Source of the DNA: Parasphingopyxis sp. CP4
Lineage (GTDB): Bacteria; Pseudomonadota; Alphaproteobacteria; Sphingomonadales; Sphingomonadaceae
NCBI RefSeq assembly: GCF_013378055.1
Contig: NZ_CP051130.1
Location: forward strand, 62,001 to 126,000
Length of the DNA stretch: 64,000 nucleotides
Reading direction: 5' to 3'
Positions 1 through 8,068 of this stretch are shown here, one piece after another. The notes below the pieces were generated by a model. It saw nothing but the letters and a program-made list of their open reading frames with translations, had not been told where the DNA came from and did no database searches. The first letter of the stretch is position 1; the number at the start of each line of letters is the position of its first letter. A program made the translations under genes and the position numbers.

Positions 1-2
1 TT

Positions 3-1076
3 CCAATCTCTTGCATAGTGAATGATGACAAAATTCAACCTCGCTACATCAATATCAATCACCTGCTGTCGATCGCCACGGACCTCACCAAGAATCCGCT
101 TCACGAACAACCTGCATGTCGTCTGGTCGGTGATAGCGATAAAAAAAGCGTGTTAATGTTCGACGGCCAGCACAAGACTGTTGCAAACCTGATCAACGGC
201 CGGACATCATTGGTCTTTAAACTCTATCTGGACATATCGATTGAAGAATCGCTTCATTTGGTAAATTCAATCCAGAGCCGAATAAAAAAGCTCCCCCTCA
301 CTCCTTTTGAACTAGCCACAAAGATGTCGGACGAAGTGGCTAGGCAGATTGAAGCGTATGAAGAAGAGATGGGATCCCAAGAGGTCTCGGAAGCTGGCTT
401 CATCGCATGGCTGGATCCGGCGAGCAGGGCGAGGGCAAAGGCGGGCATAGCTTCGGCTGTCATTGACAGAGTAGTCAGTGATCAAGACCTTGCATTCGCG
501 CGGATAATTGAACGAAAAGGTCTAGTGATAGATGGCCCGATCTCGCTAAAAGAAGCTGCGTTTCAAAAGAACATTCTGAAGAAATTGCTCTTTACTAAAC
601 CTCTGTCTGAGGGCCTCAAGGGAGAGGCCATGAAACAAGCAAGGGAACGAGAGACCAAGAACGTAGTAAAGCTGCTAAACAAAATTTATGAGCGTGGTTT
701 CGTCGAACAACCTGACGCAGACCCGGAGCAGGAAAGACATAGAATCGGCCGGCTAGGATACCAAGCTAGCTTGGCTTATATGACTGCGATCATTCGCCAG
801 TTGATGTCAGCACAAATGTTTCCATCGCATGATGATCTGACTTTTGTCGAAGAGGATGTTCCACAGAAAACGTGGGATATAATTTCTGGAAACATTGACC
901 GATTCTTCGATCACCCTGTCTGGACTGCAGATCTAACAAGAGGCATCCACGCGAAAGCCGTGCAAGAAGCTTTCAGCAAAAATCAGAACGTCGAAACTGC
1001 ATTCCGGAACGTAGGTCTGACCGGCGGCTATTGCGCTCGCAACGATAGATTACCGACAAATTGGGCTGGGGTATGA
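3..1076 (+). CDS. DGQHR-motif (DndB/ParB-like) protein, 5' end cut by window
   Basis: The reading frame is open to the window edge, and the first possible start (GTG at 18) has no visible ribosome site, so the gene probably begins upstream. The N-terminal part shows an MFDGQHKTVANL segment. This is the DGQHR-type signature found in DndB and related ParB/sulfiredoxin-fold proteins, which in known families act in DNA modification or its control. The rest is mostly helical and charged, with no recognised catalytic motif. The stop overlaps the start of the KAP NTPase gene (ATGA), so the two are very likely co-translated. Base composition is more A+T-rich than most of the window, which suggests transfer. 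The precise function is unknown. A DndB-like regulator or a nuclease-related defence role are both inferences. Confidence 0.6.
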   Translation, partial: PISCIVNDDKIQPRYININHLLSIATDLTKNPLHEQPACRLVGDSDKKSVLMFDGQHKTVANLINGRTSLVFKLYLDISIEESLHLVNSIQSRIKKLPLTPFELATKMSDEVARQIEAYEEEMGSQEVSEAGFIAWLDPASRARAKAGIASAVIDRVVSDQDLAFARIIERKGLVIDGPISLKEAAFQKNILKKLLFTKPLSEGLKGEAMKQARERETKNVVKLLNKIYERGFVEQPDADPEQERHRIGRLGYQASLAYMTAIIRQLMSAQMFPSHDDLTFVEEDVPQKTWDIISGNIDRFFDHPVWTADLTRGIHAKAVQEAFSKNQNVETAFRNVGLTGGYCARNDRLPTNWAGV

Positions 1077-3325
1077 TAGATCCTAAAGCGATCCGTGGCG
1101 ACCGGGAACTAGATGCAGCGGAGCCGGACAAGCTAGGATTTGAAGCGAGTGCGAAGAAGATTGCAAATGCGCTGACAAAGTGCTCGCCAGAGGCGCACTT
1201 AGTGGTCGGACTAGAAGGTTCGTGGGGGTCGGGCAAGTCAAGTATGATCAACAAGCTCATTGCGGAACTTGATGAGCAAAACCTTCATACTCGTCCTGGA
1301 ATTATTCAATTCAAGCCATGGCAAATTGGGAGCCAAGGCTCGCTGATGGAAGCTTTCTTTTCGGAGTTATCGATTGGAATTGGTCAGTATAAATACGAAC
1401 ACGGAGATGCGACCGACGTAACGATAAAAGCTTTCAAAGATACCGGAAAAGCAATTCAACGATATGCAAAAAAATTGATAGCTTGGCATCCAGCATATGC
1501 TCCAGCTGTTGAGGCCGTTATTCCTGGATACAGCGTCCACGCCGATATCGCTGCGGGATTTGGAAAAGCAATCGACTCCAAAGAAGCAATTCCATTGGAA
1601 GAAGCCAAGTGCAAGGTAGAGAGAAAACTAAAGAGCCTGCCAAACAAATTTGTTGTGATAATAGACGATATTGATCGCCTAGAACCACGTGAAACAATCG
1701 AAATTATTAGATTGATTAAGTCTGTCGCTAACTTTCCGAATATTCTTTATCTCCTTTCATTTGATCAAGAGATTGTCGTGCACGCACTGGAGCAATCGGG
1801 CATCAAATCGGGATCAAGTTTCCTTGAGAAGATCCTGCAAATCGTGGTCCCAATGCCAGTTCCAGATTCCTTTGATCTCCGACGGTGGTTTGAGGAGGAG
1901 CTTTCCAGCTTCTATTCTCCAAAAGACACCGCTGAGCAGTCGAGAATTCGTGAAATCATTGACATTGAGGGAGGATGGTATTTTCACAATCCTCGCTCGG
2001 TCGTCAGATCACTTGATGCAATCAAGTTTGCGTGGTTCGCCGTCGAAGGGGCAGTTGATTTCGCTGATTTGGTCTGGGTGCAGATCATCAAAGTCGCGCA
2101 TAGTGAGCTTTATCACTGGATCGTGAGTTACCTAACTGAGAACGCCGCTGTAACGATTGGAGGTATAGTCTCAAGAAAGGATCGAAAACGCTCTATCAAG
2201 AGATTGCGCCGGGCGTTGAACAGCCACCAAGGCGCGGGCGACTTGTTACTGCAGAGGCTTGAAGCGTTTTTGCCAGGTTTCGAACAGGATGTATTTAGCG
2301 AAGCATTTGAGAATGGAGAAGGTGACAATAAGCTCCATTTAAAACTATTTGAGGCTGTTGATGCAGCCACCATGGAATCGGCCTTCAAACTACGTCGTCT
2401 ATCAAGTCCTGATCACTACAAATTGTTTTTGTCATACGGTGAATCATCCTATTCAACGTATGCTAGCCGTTGGCAAAAGTTGATGGCGGCCCTTGATACG
2501 GGCGAGGATAAGACCACTGAACTTTTATTGGATTGGGGTAAAAACACGTTACCGACAGGTGTTTCAGAATTAACACTGATAATTGATTGGTTGGCGGGCC
2601 AAGTGACTCAACCACAAATAAAAGATCTCCTCACATCTGACAGATCTACTATGTTGGTAACGGCTCTGTCGGAAACAATGGATGTGGCTGTGCTTGGACA
2701 GGACTCGCACTTTGGGCGTCCTCAAATCTGGCGTAAGGCAATTGTTATCTTTGACGCCGTGGTTCAATTCTATCCAGATAACGTGTCCAATATGATCTCG
2801 GAAATTTTTGAAGATGGCGACGCGATCGGTTGGCTAACAGATATTGTCCGATCAGAACTATTTGCGCATGGTCGGGTTGGAGAAAATGCGCGAGGCAATC
2901 CAATACTGGATGGCGAAAATCTCGACATAGCTATTCAAAAAATCCAGGCGCGATTCCAAGAAATGAGTTTGAATGAAATATTCAAACTGCCACAACCGGT
3001 TAGTAGTCTGTATGGATGGTATCAAAGCGGTGATACAAACAAGCCAATTTCGCTTGTCAAATCAAGTATTGAGTCGGATGATGATTTTGTCAGTGTGCTC
3101 GAACAGTGGTCTGGAATTGCACGGGTAGGTAATCCGGATGCCTTTCATGAAATAGTGTCCTTGACCCCTCAAAATCTCAGCCCATTCCTAGATTTGGGTG
3201 AGATCAGAACACGGCTTGAAGGGCTGTTAGACGAATCGCCAAGCTCGGAGAATCCGTCAATGAAAGAGCGCGTTCAAAAGCTGCTGGATTTGACGGAAGA
3301 TGCAGAAATTCTCGGATCGGGTTGA
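1073..3325 (+). CDS. KAP family P-loop NTPase
   Basis: The protein has 750 residues. The ATG at 1073 is chosen over TTG 1061 because it gives the classic ATGA overlap with the upstream stop and follows a G-rich stretch. Walker A (GSWGSGKS, about residues 49-56) and Walker B with the KAP-style tail (IIDDIDRLEP, about 196-205) are clear, so this is a KAP (Kidins220/ARMS-PifA) ATPase. Members of this family occur in plasmid phage-exclusion (PifA) and in the Qat defence system. The usual pair of membrane segments between Walker A and B is not evident, so it is probably soluble. The roughly 450-residue C-terminal half is unrecognised and helical. It is coupled to a DGQHR protein in an A+T-rich segment. 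A defence role is an inference; the ATPase assignment is firm. Confidence 0.8.
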   Translation: MIDPKAIRGDRELDAAEPDKLGFEASAKKIANALTKCSPEAHLVVGLEGSWGSGKSSMINKLIAELDEQNLHTRPGIIQFKPWQIGSQGSLMEAFFSELSIGIGQYKYEHGDATDVTIKAFKDTGKAIQRYAKKLIAWHPAYAPAVEAVIPGYSVHADIAAGFGKAIDSKEAIPLEEAKCKVERKLKSLPNKFVVIIDDIDRLEPRETIEIIRLIKSVANFPNILYLLSFDQEIVVHALEQSGIKSGSSFLEKILQIVVPMPVPDSFDLRRWFEEELSSFYSPKDTAEQSRIREIIDIEGGWYFHNPRSVVRSLDAIKFAWFAVEGAVDFADLVWVQIIKVAHSELYHWIVSYLTENAAVTIGGIVSRKDRKRSIKRLRRALNSHQGAGDLLLQRLEAFLPGFEQDVFSEAFENGEGDNKLHLKLFEAVDAATMESAFKLRRLSSPDHYKLFLSYGESSYSTYASRWQKLMAALDTGEDKTTELLLDWGKNTLPTGVSELTLIIDWLAGQVTQPQIKDLLTSDRSTMLVTALSETMDVAVLGQDSHFGRPQIWRKAIVIFDAVVQFYPDNVSNMISEIFEDGDAIGWLTDIVRSELFAHGRVGENARGNPILDGENLDIAIQKIQARFQEMSLNEIFKLPQPVSSLYGWYQSGDTNKPISLVKSSIESDDDFVSVLEQWSGIARVGNPDAFHEIVSLTPQNLSPFLDLGEIRTRLEGLLDESPSSENPSMKERVQKLLDLTEDAEILGSG

Positions 3326-3408
3326 CCGGCATGTGGTAAGAAATGTGGGAATGAGAGAATTTGATACAACATTTTCACATTAATCTAAGCTACTATGGCG
3401 TTATACAA

Positions 3409-3431
3409 GCGGACACCCTCTCCGCCAGGGC
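3409..3431. repeat. short hairpin repeat, copy 1
   Basis: The stretch reads like GCGGACACCCTCTCCGCC followed by AGGGC, and its CCCT/AGGG arms can pair. A near-identical copy lies at 39312-39334. Both are in intergenic DNA just after long genes, so they may be terminator or attenuator hairpins or members of a dispersed family. Confidence 0.4.
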
Positions 3432-3471
3432 GTTGTTCGCCAACATTCGCGGTGAAGCATAGATTTCCAAA

Positions 3472-3639
3472 ATGTGGAGAACCGCACTCCTGATTGTGCT
3501 GATACTGGTCCTTGGACTTTCTACCGGCTGGTATTTGCGCGGCGAAGCCGCCAAAACTGCATGCGAACGTGTGGGGGGCGAATGGGCGCCTAACAGCGGA
3601 CATTGCACGGGGGCGCTCTACGGGGACCGCGTGAGCTAG
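3472..3639 (+). CDS. small membrane-anchored protein (55 aa)
   Basis: An ATG at 3472 opens a 55-codon frame ending in TAG. Residues about 4-16 are almost wholly hydrophobic (ALLIVLILVLGL), giving a single N-terminal membrane helix or uncleaved signal. A short periplasmic tail follows with two cysteines (C31 and C46) around a GGEWAP segment, suggesting a small disulfide-stabilised domain. I recognise no family. It stands alone between the KAP gene and a convergent gene. The composition and coherent topology argue for a real gene, but the ribosome site is weak. Confidence 0.45.
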   Translation: MWRTALLIVLILVLGLSTGWYLRGEAAKTACERVGGEWAPNSGHCTGALYGDRVS

Positions 3640-3642
3640 TCG

Positions 3643-3669
3643 AGCGCTTCCAGCCAATAGCGGGCATTG
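3643..3669. repeat. dispersed palindromic repeat, copy 1
   Basis: The sequence around CGCTTCCAGCCAATAGCGGGC matches the core seen at 7057-7155, 12093-12116, 13761-13786 and 15019-15047. It lies between two convergent gene ends and has weak dyad symmetry. Confidence 0.45.
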
Positions 3670-3696
3670 TCCGCTAACCACCCAGGGCGGAGTTCG

Positions 3697-3996
3697 TCAC
3701 CTCGATCCATAGAATCCCTCCCAACCGGTCGGTTCTGGATTGGCGGCGATATACTGTGCGCGAGCTTGGTCATCTAGCGCGCGAAACCAATCCGAGAAAT
3801 CATGCCAATAGTCTTCGCCCGATCCCATGCGCCATCCCATGCTTTGTCTTTCATAATCAGGGAAAACGATCCAGGGAGGCAACATAGGATCGGGATAAGG
3901 CACCCTGTTCTCGCGCATGTGCTGATGTGCTTCGTTCACCATCTTCATTATTTCATCCGCTGACATTGGGCGCTCATCTTCATCACGTGTCGACAT
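3697..3996 (-). CDS. hypothetical acidic protein (99 aa)
   Basis: The frame extends upstream to GTG 4020, but ATG 3996 has an AGGGATAGAG ribosome-site-like stretch just before it and gives a 99-residue protein starting MSTRDEDERPMSADE. The protein is hydrophilic and rich in Trp and Tyr (SMGWRMGSGEDYWHDF), with no signal peptide or membrane helix. I recognise no family or catalytic motif. It is a single gene between small genes and the end of the oxidoreductase gene. Confidence 0.55.
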   Translation of the reverse strand: MSTRDEDERPMSADEIMKMVNEAHQHMRENRVPYPDPMLPPWIVFPDYERQSMGWRMGSGEDYWHDFSDWFRALDDQARAQYIAANPEPTGWEGFYGSR

Positions 3997-4154
3997 CTCT
4001 ATCCCTGCCCTAGCGGTCACCGCGAAATTGTGAATGGATCACGGCCATTCGATTGTATACGCAACAAGTTGTTACCGCCTGGCCTATGGTTTTGCCAACG
4101 TCCGCTATCCACCCAAAGCAGTCATTGATTGCAGCTCGACACTCGGCGATTTAT

Positions 4155-5708
4155 TCACCCCCCGATCTTGCGAAACACCTTGGGATTGACGCTTGCCGCA
4201 GAGAGCACGCCGCCCATCAGGGCTCCAGGAATGCCCGGGCTCGCAACATCCTGGCCTGCCAGGTACAGGCCCGGAATGGGGGTTTTGGCCTGCAACGCAT
4301 CGCACATGACGCGCTCCGGCGTTACATCAACGCCATAGAATGCGCCCTTCCGATGCCCAGTAAAGCTGACAGTCGAAAGCGGTGTCGCCAATTCCCGGTA
4401 AACCACCAATTTTGAGAGCTCCGGGAAATATCGCTCAAACTGCGCCATCAAAGTATCTTCGACCCGGCGCTTGAAGTCAGCATAATCATCTCCGCGCATT
4501 CCGGCTGGCTTGTCAGCCCATTGAGATACCGAGCTCCAGTCCGTCCAGGCCAGAAGCTGGCCCATATGCCTTTGGCGCGGGCCCGGGTCATGCTGCGGGT
4601 CCTTCAATGAACCAAAGGAAGCGGTCATGTGGGGCGGCTCGCCATCTGGTGCTGTTTCCCAAAGAACATCGACCTTTCCGGTTGGATAGATCCAGTGATT
4701 GGCCTTGGTCGCACCGGCAGCTTCGATATCACCCTCAAAACCAAGAAAGAGCGTGAAATTGGCAATGCTGGACGGCAGTGCACGAATCTTAGCCATCCAT
4801 TCACGATAACCACAGTCGCCGGGCAAGAGTGTATCGATAGTCTCCCGTGCTCCGATGTCGGAGATCACGACATTTGCGCGTATCTCGCTCCCGTCATCCG
4901 TTTGCACGCCGACTACGGCACCATCATCAAGCAGCAGCTTTTCGACACGCACGCCCGCACGCGCGTCGCCGCCATTCTTGGTGATGGTCGGTACAATCTT
5001 CTCGGCAAAAGATGTTGCACCACCCACCGGATACCATGAACCGCTGTGTAAATAAGATGCCGAAATCAACGCATGCATCGCGAAACTTGCTTTGCTCGGT
5101 CGTCCCCCATGATCGCCCCATTGGGCGGCCAGGACTGCAGCGAGCTCCGGATGATCGGTGAGGTCGTCGATCACCTCCTGGGTGGTTCGGGCGCACCATT
5201 TTGAAATGCTACTCCGGTTCCACCAGTCGAGAATGTCACCAACCATCTCCGGCATCGCCCGAGTTGGAAACACCTTGTACAACGCCTTTCGTCCTTCACG
5301 CAGGGCGTGGGTCCAGGCTTCGATTGCCTCGGCCTGATCCGGGAAGCGGTCCTTTAGATCTCTCTCTTGCGCTTCATAGGGACGGGAAAGCGACAATGGT
5401 TTTGCCGATCCAATATGTATCGTATCGTATATCGAGCCCAACGACACGAGATCGATGGGCTCGTCCGATATCCAATCGAGCAACTCGCGCGTCGGATCTC
5501 CGGGCGCCAACAAGCTCAAATAGTGAATGCCGACGTCCCAAGTGAAGTCGCCTCGCGAAAAACTGTGCGTCAAGCCACCAAGTGTATGATGCTGTTCGAG
5601 CAACAGTATCTTTTGGCCCATCCGGCTCAGTGCGGCGGCTGCAGCCATCCCCCCTATTCCCGAGCCAATGACAATGGCGTCCCAATCAGTGTGTTGAGCA
5701 TCAGTCAT
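4155..5708 (-). CDS. phytoene desaturase/retinol saturase-like FAD oxidoreductase
   Basis: The 517-residue protein opens with a Rossmann FAD-binding motif (GSGIGG at residues 15-20), then the ELLEQH-like acidic strand end and the GG(L)THSF segment typical of the CrtI/CrtISO/retinol saturase group. The C-terminal half carries the usual second FAD contact (PGLYLAGQDVASPGIPGALMGG region). Such enzymes move hydrogen to or from polyene or other unsaturated lipids. The substrate cannot be read from the sequence, and no carotenoid genes lie nearby. A LysR regulator gene lies upstream on the same strand with 230 bases between them that contain an FNR-like box, so the gene may have its own promoter. 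Confidence 0.8.
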   Translation of the reverse strand: MTDAQHTDWDAIVIGSGIGGMAAAAALSRMGQKILLLEQHHTLGGLTHSFSRGDFTWDVGIHYLSLLAPGDPTRELLDWISDEPIDLVSLGSIYDTIHIGSAKPLSLSRPYEAQERDLKDRFPDQAEAIEAWTHALREGRKALYKVFPTRAMPEMVGDILDWWNRSSISKWCARTTQEVIDDLTDHPELAAVLAAQWGDHGGRPSKASFAMHALISASYLHSGSWYPVGGATSFAEKIVPTITKNGGDARAGVRVEKLLLDDGAVVGVQTDDGSEIRANVVISDIGARETIDTLLPGDCGYREWMAKIRALPSSIANFTLFLGFEGDIEAAGATKANHWIYPTGKVDVLWETAPDGEPPHMTASFGSLKDPQHDPGPRQRHMGQLLAWTDWSSVSQWADKPAGMRGDDYADFKRRVEDTLMAQFERYFPELSKLVVYRELATPLSTVSFTGHRKGAFYGVDVTPERVMCDALQAKTPIPGLYLAGQDVASPGIPGALMGGVLSAASVNPKVFRKIGG

Positions 5709-5838
5709 CGGTCGATCTCCATTGCTTACAATAGATTACGCGTGGTCCGGACATCGGCTTGCTGCGCAGTCAAATCGCGCATCAGCCGCAAAGCAAATTT
5801 GGCAAGAAAGGACCTAGGGCCAGCGACGCTGCAGCGCA

Positions 5839-5852
5839 TTGACCTGAATCAA
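5839..5852. promoter_or_regulatory. FNR-like box upstream of the oxidoreductase gene
   Basis: TTGACCTGAATCAA fits TTGAY-N4-RTCAA. It lies 131 bases before the start of the minus-strand oxidoreductase. The window also encodes an FnrL regulator with clear targets. One isolated match of this kind can arise by chance. Confidence 0.3.
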
Positions 5853-5938
5853 TCGCATCGGAGTGTCCGCCTTCCATCCATTGCGGACTTAGCCGCCCAC
5901 CAGGCAGCCATCCTCGCTGATCGACATAGGAAAGTCAC

Positions 5939-6823
5939 TCAGCGCGTAGCTGTAGATAACCTGTCGGCCAGGAAATCGAACACTCGGCGTACGCGAGGAT
6001 TGGTCTTCAATTCCGAGTGCGCGACAAGCCATACAGGCAATGGATCTATTTCGCCGTCCATTTCAATTCTGGAGACTCGTGGTTCAGCTTCCCCCACCTG
6101 AACCTGATTGAAGCCCAGCCCATATCCCTCGACGACCATGTTCCAGCATACAATCGGATCATCACTGCGAAACGCAAAGAATTCGCGCTCTATATGAACA
6201 CCGAACCGCTTCATTCCTGCGATTATGTCTTGGTTTCGATCTGCTCCGACGACAGCGTGCTCGAGTATCTCGCGCATGGTGGTGGGTGCCGGGTGCCGCG
6301 CAAGATAGGAATGAGCCGCGAATATCCCGAGTTCAAAATCCCCGACCTTGCGCGCAAAAACGTCCGCCTGAGTCGGCCGATACATGCGGACAGCAATGTC
6401 TGCCTCGCGGCGCAACAGGTTTTCGGTTTTATCCGACGCAGTCAGCTCAATATCGATCTCAGGTTCTTCAAGCCGCAAGGCGGCAAGGATCTTCGGCAAG
6501 ACAAAGGTCGCGACAATCGTGCTGGCAGTGATGCGCACGGTGCCAGAAATCGACATGTCCTTACCTTCTACGGCAAGGGATAATCGACCGGCGGCATCGG
6601 CCATTTCGGTGACATGACGCAGTACGGCAATGCCGCGCTTGGTCAGCTCAACACCTCCCACCGCCCGTTCAAACAGACGCGCATCAAGTTGCTGCTCAAG
6701 TGTCGATATGTGGCGGCTCAATGTGGCCTGACTGCCGTTCGTTGCGCGCGCAGCGGCCGAGAAAGAGCCATGTTCGCTAACAGCAACAAGGGATTGCAGG
6801 AGTGTCCAATCGAGGTTTGCCAT
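5939..6823 (-). CDS. LysR family transcriptional regulator
   Basis: The protein is 294 residues, the standard LysR length. The N-terminal winged helix-turn-helix is clear (residues about 5-65: LLQSLVAVSEHGSFSAAARA, then QATLSRHISTLEQQL and LFERAVGGVELT). A LysR substrate-binding domain with type-2 periplasmic binding fold follows from about residue 90. It is divergent from a 40-codon gene at 6933, which is the usual geometry for a LysR target, and it lies upstream of the CrtI-like oxidoreductase. The inducer is unknown. Confidence 0.9.
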   Translation of the reverse strand: MANLDWTLLQSLVAVSEHGSFSAAARATNGSQATLSRHISTLEQQLDARLFERAVGGVELTKRGIAVLRHVTEMADAAGRLSLAVEGKDMSISGTVRITASTIVATFVLPKILAALRLEEPEIDIELTASDKTENLLRREADIAVRMYRPTQADVFARKVGDFELGIFAAHSYLARHPAPTTMREILEHAVVGADRNQDIIAGMKRFGVHIEREFFAFRSDDPIVCWNMVVEGYGLGFNQVQVGEAEPRVSRIEMDGEIDPLPVWLVAHSELKTNPRVRRVFDFLADRLSTATR

Positions 6824-6932
6824 CAGTCAATCCATTCATATTTGGATGATTATATGCACATTTTGCGAATTTCCTATCCAATATCGACTGGGCATAAGGG
6901 CGTTGTCAACATGATTTGAAAGGAACTCCAAA

Positions 6933-7055
6933 ATGCAAAACCACACCGCACAAACCAAAATCGCTGCCGCTCTTGCCGCACTAGTCTCCACCCTTGTTTC
7001 GCTCGCCGCCAGTGTCGGTCCGGCAGTTAACATGGCCATGCCAGTGGCTATCTGA
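6933..7055 (+). CDS. 40-residue hydrophobic/secreted peptide
   Basis: ATG 6933 follows a good ribosome site (AAAGGAAC, about 6 bases away) and opens 40 codons. The peptide starts MQNHTAQTKIAA, then has an Ala/Leu/Val-rich helix with VSTLVSLAASVGPA and ends NMAMPVAI. It resembles a signal peptide or a small membrane peptide rather than an enzyme. It is divergent from the LysR gene, so LysR control is plausible. The repeat element at 7057 begins right at its stop. I recognise no named family. Confidence 0.5.
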   Translation: MQNHTAQTKIAAALAALVSTLVSLAASVGPAVNMAMPVAI

Positions 7056-7056
7056 A

Positions 7057-7155
7057 CGTCTGCTTTCGGTCAGAATCGATCACTAGATCTACCTAGGCGA
7101 CACTCACCCGCCTCAGTTACGGCGAACGACTGGCAATCGGCCGAAAGCGGACATT
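7057..7155. repeat. dispersed repeat element with inverted ends, copy 2
   Basis: CGTCTGCTTTCGG at 7057-7069 is an imperfect inverted copy of CCGAAAGCGGACATT at 7141-7155. The arms enclose about 70 bases without a gene. The same core motif appears four more times in this window, always in gaps. Confidence 0.55.
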
Positions 7156-7219
7156 GGAGTCCACGCAAACGCCGCCGCCGAGGCGTTGTATGTCAACAGG
7201 CGTGCGCCACCCGGCAGAG

Positions 7220-8068
7220 CTAGGTTGCCATTCTCGCCTTGATTGCAACGTCGACGCCCGGCTCAAGAAAATTTGCAATCGCCGTGCCGAGATCTTCGCG
7301 TTTGCCAATCTCGCTAGCGGTCGCGATCAGGCCGACATAACCTTCGCTATGCCAATGCCCGGGGGCAACCGCAGGTGGCAGGCTGGCCGCGTCGAGATGG
7401 GGCCAGGGATTGATGTAGAGATAGGGCTCGTCATAGCCTTCATCGCCTGGCGACAGGCCAACGCCAATGCCTTTTGCGGTTTCCGGATCGCCCGATTCCA
7501 AAGCGATATAGGTAGCGATATCAAAATGATGCGGCCAGCAGCGCACCGGGCTTGGGCCGGGGTCAATGGCTGCATAGGTTTCGGTGATATGCATCAATGA
7601 TGCGGCTGTCGCGCCAAACCAATCGGCGAGACCCGCAAAGTCACTCGCTGCGATAGCATCTGCATCATATCCCTCGATCGCTGCCGCATCGTCTGGCAGC
7701 GCATAGGGCAATTCGACTGTTGAGGCCCGGCTATGTCCATTGGCGACCAGCTGATCGTCGAGCCATTGGGCGACCTCGGCGTCTGACGCGCCGCTCAATG
7801 GGAATTGCTCGGCGACACCGGATTGATGCCGGACAAACAGCGTAAAATCGCTGAACCCAAGCCCAACGCGCAGCTCACCAATTGGGTGAGAGACGAACCC
7901 GTTTGATGCGGAATCCCATCCAACATTCGACTGACTGTCATCGGGCTCCGCAACAAGATTGGCCCGGGCTGCGCGGGTGACATGCTGCAGCGCTTTATGC
8001 GCGTGATTGCGGGCCGAGCGAAGCGCATCCGCTTGGCCGACGGAAATCCCTTCTTGATTGTCGGCCAT
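7220..8068 (-). CDS. DUF5996-like protein of unknown function
   Basis: The frame runs on upstream, but ATG 8068 shares one base with the stop of the preceding gene (TAATG), so a 282-residue protein starting MADNQEGISVG is chosen. Its central WPHHFDIATY and C-terminal PGHWHSEGYVG segments, rich in His and aromatics, resemble the DUF5996 group, whose role is not known. There is no signal peptide. Translational coupling to the Rieske/glutamate-synthase-like fusion suggests a shared process. Confidence 0.65.
   Translation of the reverse strand: MADNQEGISVGQADALRSARNHAHKALQHVTRAARANLVAEPDDSQSNVGWDSASNGFVSHPIGELRVGLGFSDFTLFVRHQSGVAEQFPLSGASDAEVAQWLDDQLVANGHSRASTVELPYALPDDAAAIEGYDADAIAASDFAGLADWFGATAASLMHITETYAAIDPGPSPVRCWPHHFDIATYIALESGDPETAKGIGVGLSPGDEGYDEPYLYINPWPHLDAASLPPAVAPGHWHSEGYVGLIATASEIGKREDLGTAIANFLEPGVDVAIKARMAT

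Noticed and set aside
3385-3681. A 98-residue minus-strand frame over the small membrane protein
   Set aside because: It reads through both small repeats and opposes the 55-residue gene, which has a coherent membrane helix.
5367-6101. A 244-residue plus-strand frame between the oxidoreductase and LysR genes
   Set aside because: It overlaps both real genes antisense and has no family pattern.
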